A DNA stretch of 11,237 bases from Flavobacteriales bacterium (lineage in GTDB: Bacteria; Bacteroidota; Bacteroidia; Flavobacteriales_D; Crocinitomicaceae). The position numbers and the translations under genes are program-made. This document shows positions 1-7,033 of the stretch, piece after piece. How positions within the stretch are numbered: the stretch's first letter is position 1; each line of letters begins with the position of its first letter. The stretch spans positions 1 to 11,237 of the forward strand of contig CANHJY010000042.1 in the NCBI GenBank assembly GCA_947461185.1, given 5' to 3'. The notes under the pieces were generated by a model. The model worked only from the letters and a program-made list of their open reading frames with translations. It was not told the DNA's origin and searched no databases.

Positions 1-177
1 AATCAATCATGTGTCATAGAATTAATTTCTCCACTGGGGCAATTATTAAGAAGGGAACAACTTACTTCAAATTCAAGTTATAATCTATCGTTAGAAGGCC
101 TAACAAACGGTTTGTATTTCGTCAATATTTATACAAACGAATCTCTTTATCAATCAATTAAAATAATCAAAGAATGA
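1..177 (+). CDS. C-terminal end of a T9SS-exported protein (type A sorting domain), 5' truncated
   Basis: Frame 1 is open from the window edge to a TGA at 175-177, giving 58 residues. The peptide has the usual ending of Bacteroidota type A sorting domains: a strand with SPLGQLLRREQL, then the LEGLTNGLYFVNIYT motif (small turn, G-L-Y-F-V), then a short basic end SIKIIKE. Such domains direct proteins through the Por/T9SS machine to the cell surface or medium and are removed at export. The catalytic or binding part lies outside the window, so the role of the protein is unknown. Its stop overlaps the next start as ATGA (174-177), so it probably heads or continues the operon with the lipoprotein and DUF2490-type gene. 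Confidence 0.85.
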   Translation, partial: NQSCVIELISPLGQLLRREQLTSNSSYNLSLEGLTNGLYFVNIYTNESLYQSIKIIKE

Positions 178-953
178 AACGTTCAATAATCGGTTTTACT
201 TCCCTAGTTGTGGGATTAAGTCTATTTTCCTCATGTAAAAAAGTTGAGGGTCCAGGAGGCACAGCTGCTATTAGGGGAAAAGTTATGGGCTCTACTGTTG
301 ATCAAGTAAAACCTGGTGATGCAGAGATAATAAATGTTACGGTAAAGAATGGTGCAGATATTGAACATGGTGAATACTGGTTATTGAACGGCCCAACAAA
401 CGGTGAACTCTATTACATTTGGTATAACAATCCAACTTGGGTTTCCAATGGCGATCCTCAATTGCAAGGAAGAACGGGAATTCAGGTTGATTTCAATTAT
501 AGCGATGATAATGTAACCATAGCTATGAATACGGTTGCGGCCTTAAATAATGCTGTAACCAATGATTTCGTAGTTGATGTTTACGGTGACATTATTACGT
601 TGACCTCCAAAATAAATCAGGATTTAGTTGATGCTGATAATGGAAATATGAGTTTCAATGTAGATATTGCCAATCAAGGGGACACGGATATCTTGATTCC
701 ATCTTCTTCAATTTCCATTGTTGATGAGCGTGTTTATTTGATATATGGTGCAGGAGAAGTATTTAATGAATCTGCTCATACAGGAGCGGATGGGGTATTC
801 ACATTTGATGGATTAAATCCAGGAAAGTATCGCGTTTATGCTCTTTCAACTGATGTTAATACCGGAGAGAAATTCCCAGTATACAAGTTCATTGAAATTA
901 CTGAAAAGGGAACAGTTGCTGATGCTGGATCAATTGAAGTAATTATTGAATGA
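174..953 (+). CDS. Lipoprotein: carboxypeptidase-regulatory-like fold split by a phage-like inserted domain
   Basis: The 259-aa product begins with a lipoprotein signal peptide (basic MKR, hydrophobic core, LFSSC with Cys21 as the lipidated residue). The residues after Cys21 (KKVEG) are not the acidic run of known surface lipoprotein export signals, so a periplasm-facing location is possible. Residues about 29-40 (GGTAAIRGKVMG) and 184-259 (DERVYLIYG, then DGVFTFDGLNPGKYRVYAL) look like the two parts of one small beta-sandwich of the carboxypeptidase-regulatory type. Between them, residues about 48-178 form a different domain with GEYWLLN, YYIWYNNP, a GDPQLQGRTGIQV stretch and a DADNGNMSF end. 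I recognise this pattern from phage structural proteins and bacterial adhesins. The start is fixed by the ATGA overlap with the upstream stop, and its own stop overlaps the next start in the same way. Function unknown. Confidence 0.85.
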   Translation: MKRSIIGFTSLVVGLSLFSSCKKVEGPGGTAAIRGKVMGSTVDQVKPGDAEIINVTVKNGADIEHGEYWLLNGPTNGELYYIWYNNPTWVSNGDPQLQGRTGIQVDFNYSDDNVTIAMNTVAALNNAVTNDFVVDVYGDIITLTSKINQDLVDADNGNMSFNVDIANQGDTDILIPSSSISIVDERVYLIYGAGEVFNESAHTGADGVFTFDGLNPGKYRVYALSTDVNTGEKFPVYKFIEITEKGTVADAGSIEVIIE

Positions 954-1675
954 GAAAGCTGATTTTTTTATACTGTATAGCATTCTTTATTGAGCAAAAT
1001 GCATATGGTCAAGTAGGTGATTGGCGAACAAGAATTGGTGTTGAAGCTGGGTTTAAAGTTACTAAAAAAATCAGTTTTGATTTGGGCATTCAAACACGAT
1101 CAAATTTAACTCAGAATAGTTATTCAAGTACCAATTTTAGCATTCAAGCTTACTATCAATTCTTAAAGAATTGGAAATTCTCAGGCTCCTACCGAAACAG
1201 TATACAACCCAATGAATTTGCATATTTGGATGGTAAAAATTTGAGTTTCAGGAATCGCTGCCAGTTAGCGTTGTATTACGATCCTTCCAAATTATTGGAT
1301 GTCGATAAATTTCTTGAGTTAGATCTTAGAAGCATTATTCAATACGAACAATTTCAATATAAACGTAACCAGTGGTACTGGCGAAATCGAATTAGTATTG
1401 AAGCAAAGTTGAAGTCCAAATTACTTCGTCCTTATATTTCTATGGAATTGCTCTATCGTTTCAATCAGTACAGTTATTTCATGGATAATACACTCGTGAC
1501 GCAAGGTTTGATGAATGAATTCCGATATATCGGCGGTATCAAGTTCAATGTGAATAAAAAGAACACAATTGATGTGGCTTTAATGTTTAGAGATTATAGA
1601 ACACAAAAAGCATCAAATCCGATTTTGAGCATTACTTATTCGCATAATTTCGGAAGAATTTTTAAGTCGAAATAA
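950..1675 (+). CDS. DUF2490-type outer-membrane beta-barrel protein
   Basis: The 241-aa product has a signal peptide (MRKLIF, hydrophobic core, cleavage probably near Ala-Tyr-Gly-Gln at residues 18-21). The mature part starts with QVGDWRTRIGVEAG and continues as alternating hydrophobic/polar strands rich in Tyr, Phe and Trp with short turns, typical of a small outer-membrane barrel. The pattern W-x-Y-W-R-N-R-I near the middle and the end ILSITYSHNFGRIF fit the DUF2490 family, which is common in Bacteroidota and has no known function. The last strand ends in an aromatic residue, as expected for BAM-assembled barrels. The start overlaps the lipoprotein stop (ATGA, 950-953), so the two are probably translated together. 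The stop TAA abuts the stop of the convergent tsaB gene with no base between them. Confidence 0.8.
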   Translation: MRKLIFLYCIAFFIEQNAYGQVGDWRTRIGVEAGFKVTKKISFDLGIQTRSNLTQNSYSSTNFSIQAYYQFLKNWKFSGSYRNSIQPNEFAYLDGKNLSFRNRCQLALYYDPSKLLDVDKFLELDLRSIIQYEQFQYKRNQWYWRNRISIEAKLKSKLLRPYISMELLYRFNQYSYFMDNTLVTQGLMNEFRYIGGIKFNVNKKNTIDVALMFRDYRTQKASNPILSITYSHNFGRIFKSK

Positions 1676-2341
1676 CTACTTTTTTGCCGTGGAAACAAAG
1701 TCCTTAAGGTAGAAAGGTTCAAAGTAAGCCACGTCTTCAAATTCCTTTTTTTGGTATTTCTCTAAAGCCATGTTTATTTGGCCGATAGCTGATGAATTTA
1801 CAGTGTTATCAAATTGACAATTCCTTCCTTTCCAAATTTCATGTGCTTTTGCTGCGCCGTCCCCAAAAAAGACGAAGGGCTCAAAAATGTTGAAACTTTG
1901 CTCATCGATAATCTCAGCAGCAATTGGTCTTAATGTTTCTAAAGAACTATTGTAAATCGAACAATATACTTCCATTCGGCGGGCATCAATCATAGCGCAC
2001 AAGTTATGGTTTGGATATTTTTCTTTGGCAACATAAGCTAAGGATGCAAGAGCATCAATAGCGATTAACGGAATATTTAAAGCATAGCATATTCCCTTCG
2101 CTGTTGAGACGCCGATTCGCAATCCCGTATAGGATCCTGGACCTGAAGCAATAGAAACTGCATTCAGTTGTTCCATGCCAATTGAAGCTTCGCGTAAAAC
2201 ATCTTGAATATATAAAGTGAGGTTTTCGCCGTGTGAAAATTCTTCTGTAATGCTCTCTTTTAAGGAAATGAGTTGGCCATCACCAGAAAGTGCTACCGAA
2301 CAAGATTTTGTCGCGGTTTCTAAATGCAAAATATACGTCAT
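1676..2341 (-). CDS. tsaB: tRNA threonylcarbamoyladenosine (t6A) biosynthesis protein TsaB
   Basis: This 221-aa protein is the ASKHA-fold partner of TsaD in the TsaBDE complex, which moves the threonylcarbamoyl group onto A37 of ANN-decoding tRNAs in the cytoplasm. The N-terminal strand LHLETATKSCSVAL, the FSHGENLTLYIQDVL stretch, the hallmark GPGSYTGLRIGVSTAKG (about residues 67-83) and ALNIPLIAIDALASLA are all present. A second half with MIDARRMEVYCSIY follows, also family-typical. Length is normal for TsaB. It is dimerisation and scaffold machinery; catalysis is in TsaD, which is not in the window. The ATG overlaps the TGA of the upstream response regulator (ATGA, read on the minus strand at 2341-2338), so expression is likely coupled to that regulator. 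No terminator lies downstream before the convergent gene. Confidence 0.95.
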   Translation of the reverse strand: MTYILHLETATKSCSVALSGDGQLISLKESITEEFSHGENLTLYIQDVLREASIGMEQLNAVSIASGPGSYTGLRIGVSTAKGICYALNIPLIAIDALASLAYVAKEKYPNHNLCAMIDARRMEVYCSIYNSSLETLRPIAAEIIDEQSFNIFEPFVFFGDGAAKAHEIWKGRNCQFDNTVNSSAIGQINMALEKYQKKEFEDVAYFEPFYLKDFVSTAKK

Positions 2342-3027
2342 TCTTTAACCTGCAATTTAAATCCGATACCATGAACATTTGAAATTTGGATGTTGGCATC
2401 TTCACTTAAATATTTGCGCAACTTGGTTATAAAAACATCCAAACTTCTTCCAACAAAATAATCGTCTTGACCCCAAACTGAATTCAAAACCATATCTCTA
2501 GGTGTAACTTGATTCTTGAATTTACACAAGAGTTTGAGAACCATGGCTTCCTTTTTGGTTAATGTCTTCTCAAATCTAGAATGCTTCAAAATGAAATTTT
2601 CGGTATCGAAAGCATATTCACCAATAGTAACGATCGGATTTTCTTTTGTTTCGGTAACAATTTGAACCCTTTTTAATAATGCAGAAATTCTCAATTGTAA
2701 TTCTTCAACACTAAAAGGCTTTGTTAGATAATCATCCGCTCCTGATTTAAAACCTTCAACCTTATCCTCAGTCATAGATTTGGCAGTCAAAAATAATATC
2801 GGAATATCTTGATTGATTTTACGAATATCTTTTGCCAATGAAAACCCATCCTTTTTAGGCATCATCACATCAAAAATGCAGAGGTGATAATTATCTTCGT
2901 TAAAACGTTTTAATGCATCCGCTCCATCTGTACACAATGTTACGGTATAACCTTCGCTTTTCAATTGATCGGATATTATGAAGCCCAAGCTTATATCATC
3001 CTCAGCAAGAAGTATTTTTATTTTCAT
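2338..3027 (-). CDS. OmpR/PhoB-family response regulator (RprY-like), no kinase next to it
   Basis: The 229-aa protein has a receiver domain (about 1-120) and a winged-helix DNA-binding domain (about 132-226). The receiver has the acidic pocket E9-D10-D11, phospho-acceptor Asp53 in IFDVMMPKKDG, switch Thr81 in FLTAKS and Lys103 in DDYLTKPF, so it should be phosphorylatable. The output domain has the KKEAMVLKLL helix and the recognition segment VGRSLDVFITKLRKYL, ending in GIGFKLQV. It resembles the RprY group of Bacteroidota regulators, which are normally paired with an RprX kinase. No kinase gene lies on either side here. The next gene is tsaB, joined by ATGA overlap. It is less like the two other regulators in this window than they are like each other. 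Confidence 0.9.
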   Translation of the reverse strand: MKIKILLAEDDISLGFIISDQLKSEGYTVTLCTDGADALKRFNEDNYHLCIFDVMMPKKDGFSLAKDIRKINQDIPILFLTAKSMTEDKVEGFKSGADDYLTKPFSVEELQLRISALLKRVQIVTETKENPIVTIGEYAFDTENFILKHSRFEKTLTKKEAMVLKLLCKFKNQVTPRDMVLNSVWGQDDYFVGRSLDVFITKLRKYLSEDANIQISNVHGIGFKLQVKE

Positions 3028-3043
3028 TGGAAATTAATTGTCG

Positions 3044-3051
3044 TAAATATA
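3044..3051 (-). promoter_or_regulatory. Weak -7 element candidate for the response regulator/tsaB operon
   Basis: Read on the minus strand the sequence is TATATTTA, one mismatch from the Bacteroidota -7 consensus TAnnTTTG. It would give a start site about 6-7 nt further on and a leader of roughly 10 nt. There is no TTG at the proper upstream distance: the nearest, at 3081-3079, is about 27 nt away. The call is tentative. Confidence 0.3.
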
Positions 3052-3071
3052 GAAATTAACTCGTAACTATC

Positions 3072-3101
3072 TAAAAAACAAGAGCCCCAAGAAAGGGGCT
3101 C
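3072..3101 (-). terminator. Intrinsic terminator oriented on the minus strand, with no annotated gene before it
   Basis: The perfect 7-bp stem GAGCCCC (3082-3088) / GGGGCTC (3095-3101) has a 6-nt loop. On the minus strand it is followed by TTGTTTTTTAG, a good U-tract. On the plus strand it is followed by CTATTACAC, with no U-tract. The hairpin therefore ends transcripts moving leftward, yet the only gene to its right (3285 onward) runs rightward. It either ends a short RNA made in this intergenic region or acts as a leader terminator before the response regulator at 3027. Confidence 0.65.
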
Positions 3102-3145
3102 CTATTACACTAATCAACCTAACCTACTACTACACTGTAAAGTTA
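3072..3145 (-). ncRNA. Candidate short minus-strand RNA or regulator leader ending at the hairpin
   Basis: A -7-like TAACTTTA (minus strand, 3145-3138) lies just before a C-free, G/U/A-rich stretch beginning GTAGTAGTAGG. That stretch runs into the terminator hairpin after about 30 nt. A transcript from about 3131 would be roughly 60 nt long. No plausible coding frame exists in it. The promoter lacks a -33 TTG, and no RNA family is recognised, so the existence of the RNA is inferred mainly from the otherwise unexplained terminator. Confidence 0.3.
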
Positions 3146-3161
3146 AGAATAAAAAGGAAAG

Positions 3162-3174
3162 TGTCATAATGACA
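3162..3174. promoter_or_regulatory. 13-bp palindrome, possible operator
   Basis: TGTCAT-A-ATGACA is a perfect inverted repeat with 6-bp arms around one central base. It lies between the divergent regulator genes, just upstream of the minus-strand TAACTTTA element and about 60 bp upstream of the plus-strand -33 element. It could be a dimer binding site; no regulator is identified. Confidence 0.35.
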
Positions 3175-3232
3175 TTGTTAAAAAAAGTGAAAGTTCGTGC
3201 TGAGATTTTCTTTGAAAAGAAACCTTCGTTTT

Positions 3233-3263
3233 TTGATTTACGGGATTAAAAAAATTAAATTTG
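3233..3263 (+). promoter_or_regulatory. Consensus Bacteroidota promoter for response regulator A
   Basis: TTG at 3233-3235 is followed after 20 nt by TAAATTTG at 3256-3263. This matches the housekeeping pattern of Bacteroidota sigma factor (-33 TTTG, -7 TAnnTTTG, spacing about 19-21). The start site should be near 3268-3270, leaving a leader of about 15 nt before the ATG at 3285. In contrast to the promoters of the two large downstream genes, both elements are intact, which suggests basal expression without an activator. Confidence 0.65.
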
Positions 3264-3284
3264 TGATACCAATCGAAATGGCTT

Positions 3285-3962
3285 ATGGTTAAAATTCTTG
3301 TTATTGATGACGAAGAAGATATTAGAGAATTGTTAATCTACAATTTGAAAAAGGAAGGCTATCTCGTTCTAGATGCTGAAAACGGTGAAAAGGGTCTTGC
3401 CATAATGAGAGAATCTAACCCGGATTTGATTCTGCTTGACGTAATGATGCCTGGGATGGATGGTGTTGAAGTATGCGAAGCCATTCGAAATATAGCCGGA
3501 TTCAAAAACACATTGGTGTGTTTTCTTACTGCAAGAAGTGAAGATTATAGTCAAATTGCTGGCCTGGATGCAGGAGCAGACGACTACGTATCGAAACCTA
3601 TTCGACCAAAAGTTTTAATCAGCAGAATTAACGCATTATTGAGAAGAAAAGGGATGCTTTCTGATGACAAAGAAGTAACAAAGGATTTAATTATCAATCG
3701 TGAAAAATACATTGTTGAGAAAAATGGTGTAATCATTCATCTACCAAGAAAAGAATTTGAATTGTTGGCATTATTGGCATCACGCCCTGATTTTGTTTTT
3801 GAACGCGATATTATTTTGGAAAAGGTTTGGGGATCTGATATAATTGTAGGAGATAGAACCATTGATGTACACGTCAGAAAATTACGTGAAAAAATTGGTG
3901 ACGAGTATATCAAAACAGTAAAAGGTATCGGTTACAAATTCATTGAACAAGTGAAACATTAA
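3285..3962 (+). CDS. Response regulator A, PhoB/PhoP-like (receiver + winged helix), no own kinase adjacent
   Basis: The 225-aa protein has a receiver with D8-D9-E10, phospho-acceptor Asp52 in LLDVMMPGMDG, Thr82 in FLTARSEDYSQIAG and Lys104 in DDYVSKPIRP. A winged-helix domain follows from about residue 130, with PRKEFELLALLASRP, the recognition helix region GDRTIDVHVRKLREKIG and the end KGIGYKF. All catalytic residues are intact. It is a close paralog of response regulator B at 9806: over the last 83 aligned residues I count 51 identities by eye, and the recognition helices differ only conservatively. No kinase follows it; the next gene is the TonB-dependent receptor 124 nt downstream, with no terminator between. 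It is likely an activator of the phased TTAAC arrays, possibly sharing the kinase at 10495 (inference). Confidence 0.93.
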   Translation: MVKILVIDDEEDIRELLIYNLKKEGYLVLDAENGEKGLAIMRESNPDLILLDVMMPGMDGVEVCEAIRNIAGFKNTLVCFLTARSEDYSQIAGLDAGADDYVSKPIRPKVLISRINALLRRKGMLSDDKEVTKDLIINREKYIVEKNGVIIHLPRKEFELLALLASRPDFVFERDIILEKVWGSDIIVGDRTIDVHVRKLREKIGDEYIKTVKGIGYKFIEQVKH

Positions 3963-4049
3963 TTCATATTAACTTCATATTGAGTCTATGTTAACTTGGT
4001 ATTACCTTGAATTAACACACACTTAACCTTTAAATAACCATGTAATAAT
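3963..4049 (+). promoter_or_regulatory. Array of 11-bp phased TTAAC direct repeats before the TonB receptor (Pho-box-like)
   Basis: The interval divides into eight units ending in a TTAAC-like pentamer: TTCATATTAAC, TTCATATTGAG, TCTATGTTAAC, TTGGTATTAC (10 nt), CTTGAATTAAC, ACACACTTAAC, CTTTAAATAAC and CATGTAATAAT. The pentamers start at 3969, 3980, 3991, about 4001, 4012, 4023, 4034 and 4045. Four are exact TTAAC. OmpR/PhoB-family dimers bind tandem repeats spaced one helical turn (10-11 bp), and Bacillus PhoP boxes are TTAACA-like with 11-bp spacing. The array ends 10 nt before the -7 element. Confidence 0.7.
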
Positions 4050-4059
4050 TGCAGGGAGT

Positions 4060-4067
4060 TTCCTTTG
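4060..4067 (+). promoter_or_regulatory. -7 element of the TonB receptor promoter, activator-dependent type
   Basis: TTCCTTTG matches TAnnTTTG with one mismatch at position 2. No TTG lies at the -33 position, which is taken by the repeats ATAAC (4034-4038) and ATAAT (4045-4049). Exactly 21 nt separate the ATAAC from this element, as in the promoter at 7188. A start site near 4073 would give a leader of about 14 nt. Confidence 0.5.
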
Positions 4068-4086
4068 TGTCGACAAAAAAAACGAC

Positions 4087-7014
4087 ATGAAATTCCATTT
4101 TAAACTTACTATTGCCCTCCTCTTCAATGTATTTCTTTCATTCTCTCAAACGGGTGTAATCAAAGGAAAAGTGATTGATGCTGAAACTGGTGAAACGCTC
4201 CCTGGTTCCAAAATTACACTTGTGGGTCAGAATAAAGGTGCAACTTGTAGTATGGACGGAAGCTATATCATTTCTCAATTAAGTACTGGAACTTATCAAT
4301 TGAATATTACGTCATTTACCTATAGCAATAAATCAATTACGGATATTGAAGTAAAAGACAAAGACACAGTATTTTTAGACATCAGCCTAACCAAAGGCGC
4401 AACAGAAATGGGGACTGTAACGGTAACTTTTAAAGTTGAGAAAGAGTCGGTTGAGAATATTCTTACACTTCAAAGAAATAGTGTTGCTGCTATGGATGCG
4501 ATTTCAAGTCAGGATATCAAAACAAAACCCGATCCCAAAGTAAGTGACGTTCTTAAACGTGTTACAGGAGCAAGTGTACAAGACAATAAGTTCGTTGTTG
4601 TGCGAGGTTTAAGTGACCGTTACAATTTTGCGTTTATCAATGGATCATCTTTACCAAGCACAGAAAGCGACAGAAAGGCTTTCGCTTTTGATATTTTTCC
4701 TTCCAATATGCTTGATAACCTAATCATCTACAAAACAGGAACCCCGGATATGCCCGGAGAATTTGCTGGGGGGATAATTGATATCAATACTACCGAACCA
4801 AAAGATAAAGATTTCCAGTCGTTACAAATTGGAGGCAGTTACAATGCCATTACAACTTTTAAGAATTTCATGACATATGAAAGCAGTGTCATGGATGTTT
4901 TTGGTTTGGGGGCGCAAAGTAGGGCTATTCCTGTTGGTATTCCAACTACGGAAACATTTGCTAGTTTGGATAAAGATCAGAAAGGTGAATTGGCGAAGAA
5001 AATGAATTTCAGTTGGGCAGGAAAAAACAGATTGGCATTGCCAAACTTATCCTTACAATACTCGATTGGAAAAAATTACAAATTCTCAGAAAATACAGAA
5101 CGTAGCTTTGGATGGGTTTTCGCTTATTCTTATCAAAACAATTTGTCTTTTGCTAAAATTACCAGAAGAGATTATGAGGAACAAGCAACAGAAGTTGTAC
5201 TTAAAACAGAATTAGAAGATTCATCTTACACGCAAAGTGTTATGAATAGTGCGATGTTCAATACCTTGTTTAAACTCAATAACAAGAATAAGTTGCAACT
5301 TAAACAAATGTATTCCATCAATTCTGATGATAGATTTAACGTAAGAAGGGGAGCCCGTGAATTCGATAATGACCCAAGACAATTCGAACGCTCGAATAAT
5401 ATTTGGTACACTCAGAACAATATATATACTGCACAGCTTCTTGGTAATCATGATTTAAAAATTGGAAAAATCAATTGGAATGTGGGATATAGCAACGTAC
5501 AACGTGATATTCCAAATTTGAGAAGAGTGGTGTACAGAAAGTATGCAACGGTAGAGGAAGATTCAACACAACAATATGTTGCGGTGATTCAAAACAATGG
5601 TACTATCCCTACAGCTGCCGGAAATATGTTTTGGGCAACAAGTGCAGAAAATATTGCCAGTGTGAAATATGATTATTCCCGAAATGTGGAATTAGGAAAA
5701 ACAAAACATGAGTTAAAAGTTGGAGGTTTCCATCAAATTCGAAATCGTGACTTTGTTTCAAGAAACTTTGGTTTTTCTCAATATAAACCAACAAGTGGAA
5801 GTTTTAATAGTTTAGTTTTATTACAACCTGCTGATTCCATTTTTCAATCTCAAAATTTAGGACTAATTAGCACAGGACTTGGTGGCTTTAAATTAGATGA
5901 AGCATCGAATGTAGACGATAGTTACCAAGCATTTTCTTTCTTGAACGCAGGGTACCTAATGGCTAATTCTCAATTGCACGAAAAGTTGAAAATTGTGTAT
6001 GGAGCACGTTTGGAGTCTTATAATCAGCAGTTTAACTACATCGAATTTGGTTCTAACTTGGCGAAAAACCTGGATACCACAGTGAACGATATCTTACCAT
6101 CTGTTAACTTAATCTTTTCTCCAACAAAGAGAATCAACTTGCGTCTGGCTTATTTCAAAACAGTTTCACGTCCTGAATTTAGAGAATTGGCACCGTTTGC
6201 TTTCTATAACTTCATTCAAGACAATATCCTTTCCGGAAACCCAGATTTACAAAGAGCAACTATCAATAATTATGATGTCCGATTTGAATATTTCCCAGGA
6301 AAAAACCAAATTATCAGTGTTTCAGGTTTCTACAAGGAATTGTTCAATCCAATTGAGTTAATTAACCGTACAGGAACCTCAGGTGCACCTGAATTGTATT
6401 ATACAAACGTTCCTAAAGTGACCAACTTTGGAGGTGAAATGGAATACCGAATCAATTTTGGGTTCCTATCTAAAAAAGACTCACTAGAGGATAATTTATG
6501 GAGCGGATTGAATGCATACACTAATTTATCATTGATCCGTTCTAATGTGGATCTATCCCAGGTTGTGGGAAGTGGAGACAGTAGACCGCTTCAAGGTCAA
6601 TCGCCTTACATTATTAACGCAGGACTGAGCTACGCACATCCAACACAAGATTGGGCAGTAACTGCTTCATATAATATTATAGGTCAACGTATTTATATCG
6701 TTGGAAATATTCAAGAACCGAGCGTTTGGGAAAATGGCAGACATGTCGTTGATTTTCAAGTTTCCAAAACATTCAAAGAAAAATGGGAAATCAAATTGAA
6801 TATAAAAGATTTATTAGCCCAAGATTTAGTGTTCTTCCAAGATCTAAATGGTAATCAAAAGTTTGATAACGAGAAAAGTGGCAGCACAGCAGCATTTGAT
6901 CCAAATAATCCGACAACAAACGATAAATTCCTTAAAGGCCCAGACAATGTTTGGCAAGAAATACAATTCGGTCAAACGGTATCCTTGTCTTTAAAGTATA
7001 ATTTCGGAAAATAA
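4087..7014 (+). CDS. TonB-dependent outer-membrane receptor with carboxypeptidase-regulatory-like N-terminal domain
   Basis: The 975-aa product has a signal peptide (about 1-20, FLSFSQ), a CarboxypepD_reg-like beta-sandwich at about 23-101 (GVIKGKVIDAETGETLPGSKI, DGSYIISQLSTGTYQL), a plug at about 130-240 and a 22-strand-type barrel to the end. The plug shows DVLKRVTGASVQDNKFVVVRG, FPSNMLDNLIIYKTGTP and GEFAGGIIDINT. It is not followed by a SusD, and its length and plug look unlike the SusC class, so a glycan-locus role is not supported. Near the end, DLNGNQKFD (about 919-927) resembles a calcium-binding loop. The protein ends in LKYNFGK, a barrel-like last strand. It should import a large or scarce ligand using TonB energy. 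The partner is probably the T9SS protein at 7221, which has the same promoter layout. Ligand unknown. An intrinsic terminator follows. Confidence 0.93.
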   Translation: MKFHFKLTIALLFNVFLSFSQTGVIKGKVIDAETGETLPGSKITLVGQNKGATCSMDGSYIISQLSTGTYQLNITSFTYSNKSITDIEVKDKDTVFLDISLTKGATEMGTVTVTFKVEKESVENILTLQRNSVAAMDAISSQDIKTKPDPKVSDVLKRVTGASVQDNKFVVVRGLSDRYNFAFINGSSLPSTESDRKAFAFDIFPSNMLDNLIIYKTGTPDMPGEFAGGIIDINTTEPKDKDFQSLQIGGSYNAITTFKNFMTYESSVMDVFGLGAQSRAIPVGIPTTETFASLDKDQKGELAKKMNFSWAGKNRLALPNLSLQYSIGKNYKFSENTERSFGWVFAYSYQNNLSFAKITRRDYEEQATEVVLKTELEDSSYTQSVMNSAMFNTLFKLNNKNKLQLKQMYSINSDDRFNVRRGAREFDNDPRQFERSNNIWYTQNNIYTAQLLGNHDLKIGKINWNVGYSNVQRDIPNLRRVVYRKYATVEEDSTQQYVAVIQNNGTIPTAAGNMFWATSAENIASVKYDYSRNVELGKTKHELKVGGFHQIRNRDFVSRNFGFSQYKPTSGSFNSLVLLQPADSIFQSQNLGLISTGLGGFKLDEASNVDDSYQAFSFLNAGYLMANSQLHEKLKIVYGARLESYNQQFNYIEFGSNLAKNLDTTVNDILPSVNLIFSPTKRINLRLAYFKTVSRPEFRELAPFAFYNFIQDNILSGNPDLQRATINNYDVRFEYFPGKNQIISVSGFYKELFNPIELINRTGTSGAPELYYTNVPKVTNFGGEMEYRINFGFLSKKDSLEDNLWSGLNAYTNLSLIRSNVDLSQVVGSGDSRPLQGQSPYIINAGLSYAHPTQDWAVTASYNIIGQRIYIVGNIQEPSVWENGRHVVDFQVSKTFKEKWEIKLNIKDLLAQDLVFFQDLNGNQKFDNEKSGSTAAFDPNNPTTNDKFLKGPDNVWQEIQFGQTVSLSLKYNFGK

Positions 7015-7033
7015 CAGATGACAGCATTTTTTT

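Noticed and set aside
3231..3263. TTAAC-type repeat array before response regulator A
   Set aside because: ATTAAA words occur there but are 9 bp apart and not in an 11-bp register; the consensus -33/-7 promoter explains the region.
3278..3292. Mini-ORF MAYG overlapping the start of response regulator A
   Set aside because: Four codons out of frame are expected by chance; there is no sign of selection or ribosome binding.
4087..7014. SusC-type receptor of a polysaccharide utilisation locus
   Set aside because: No SusD follows, no glycan-active enzyme is present, and the plug and length fit a general TonB-dependent receptor better.
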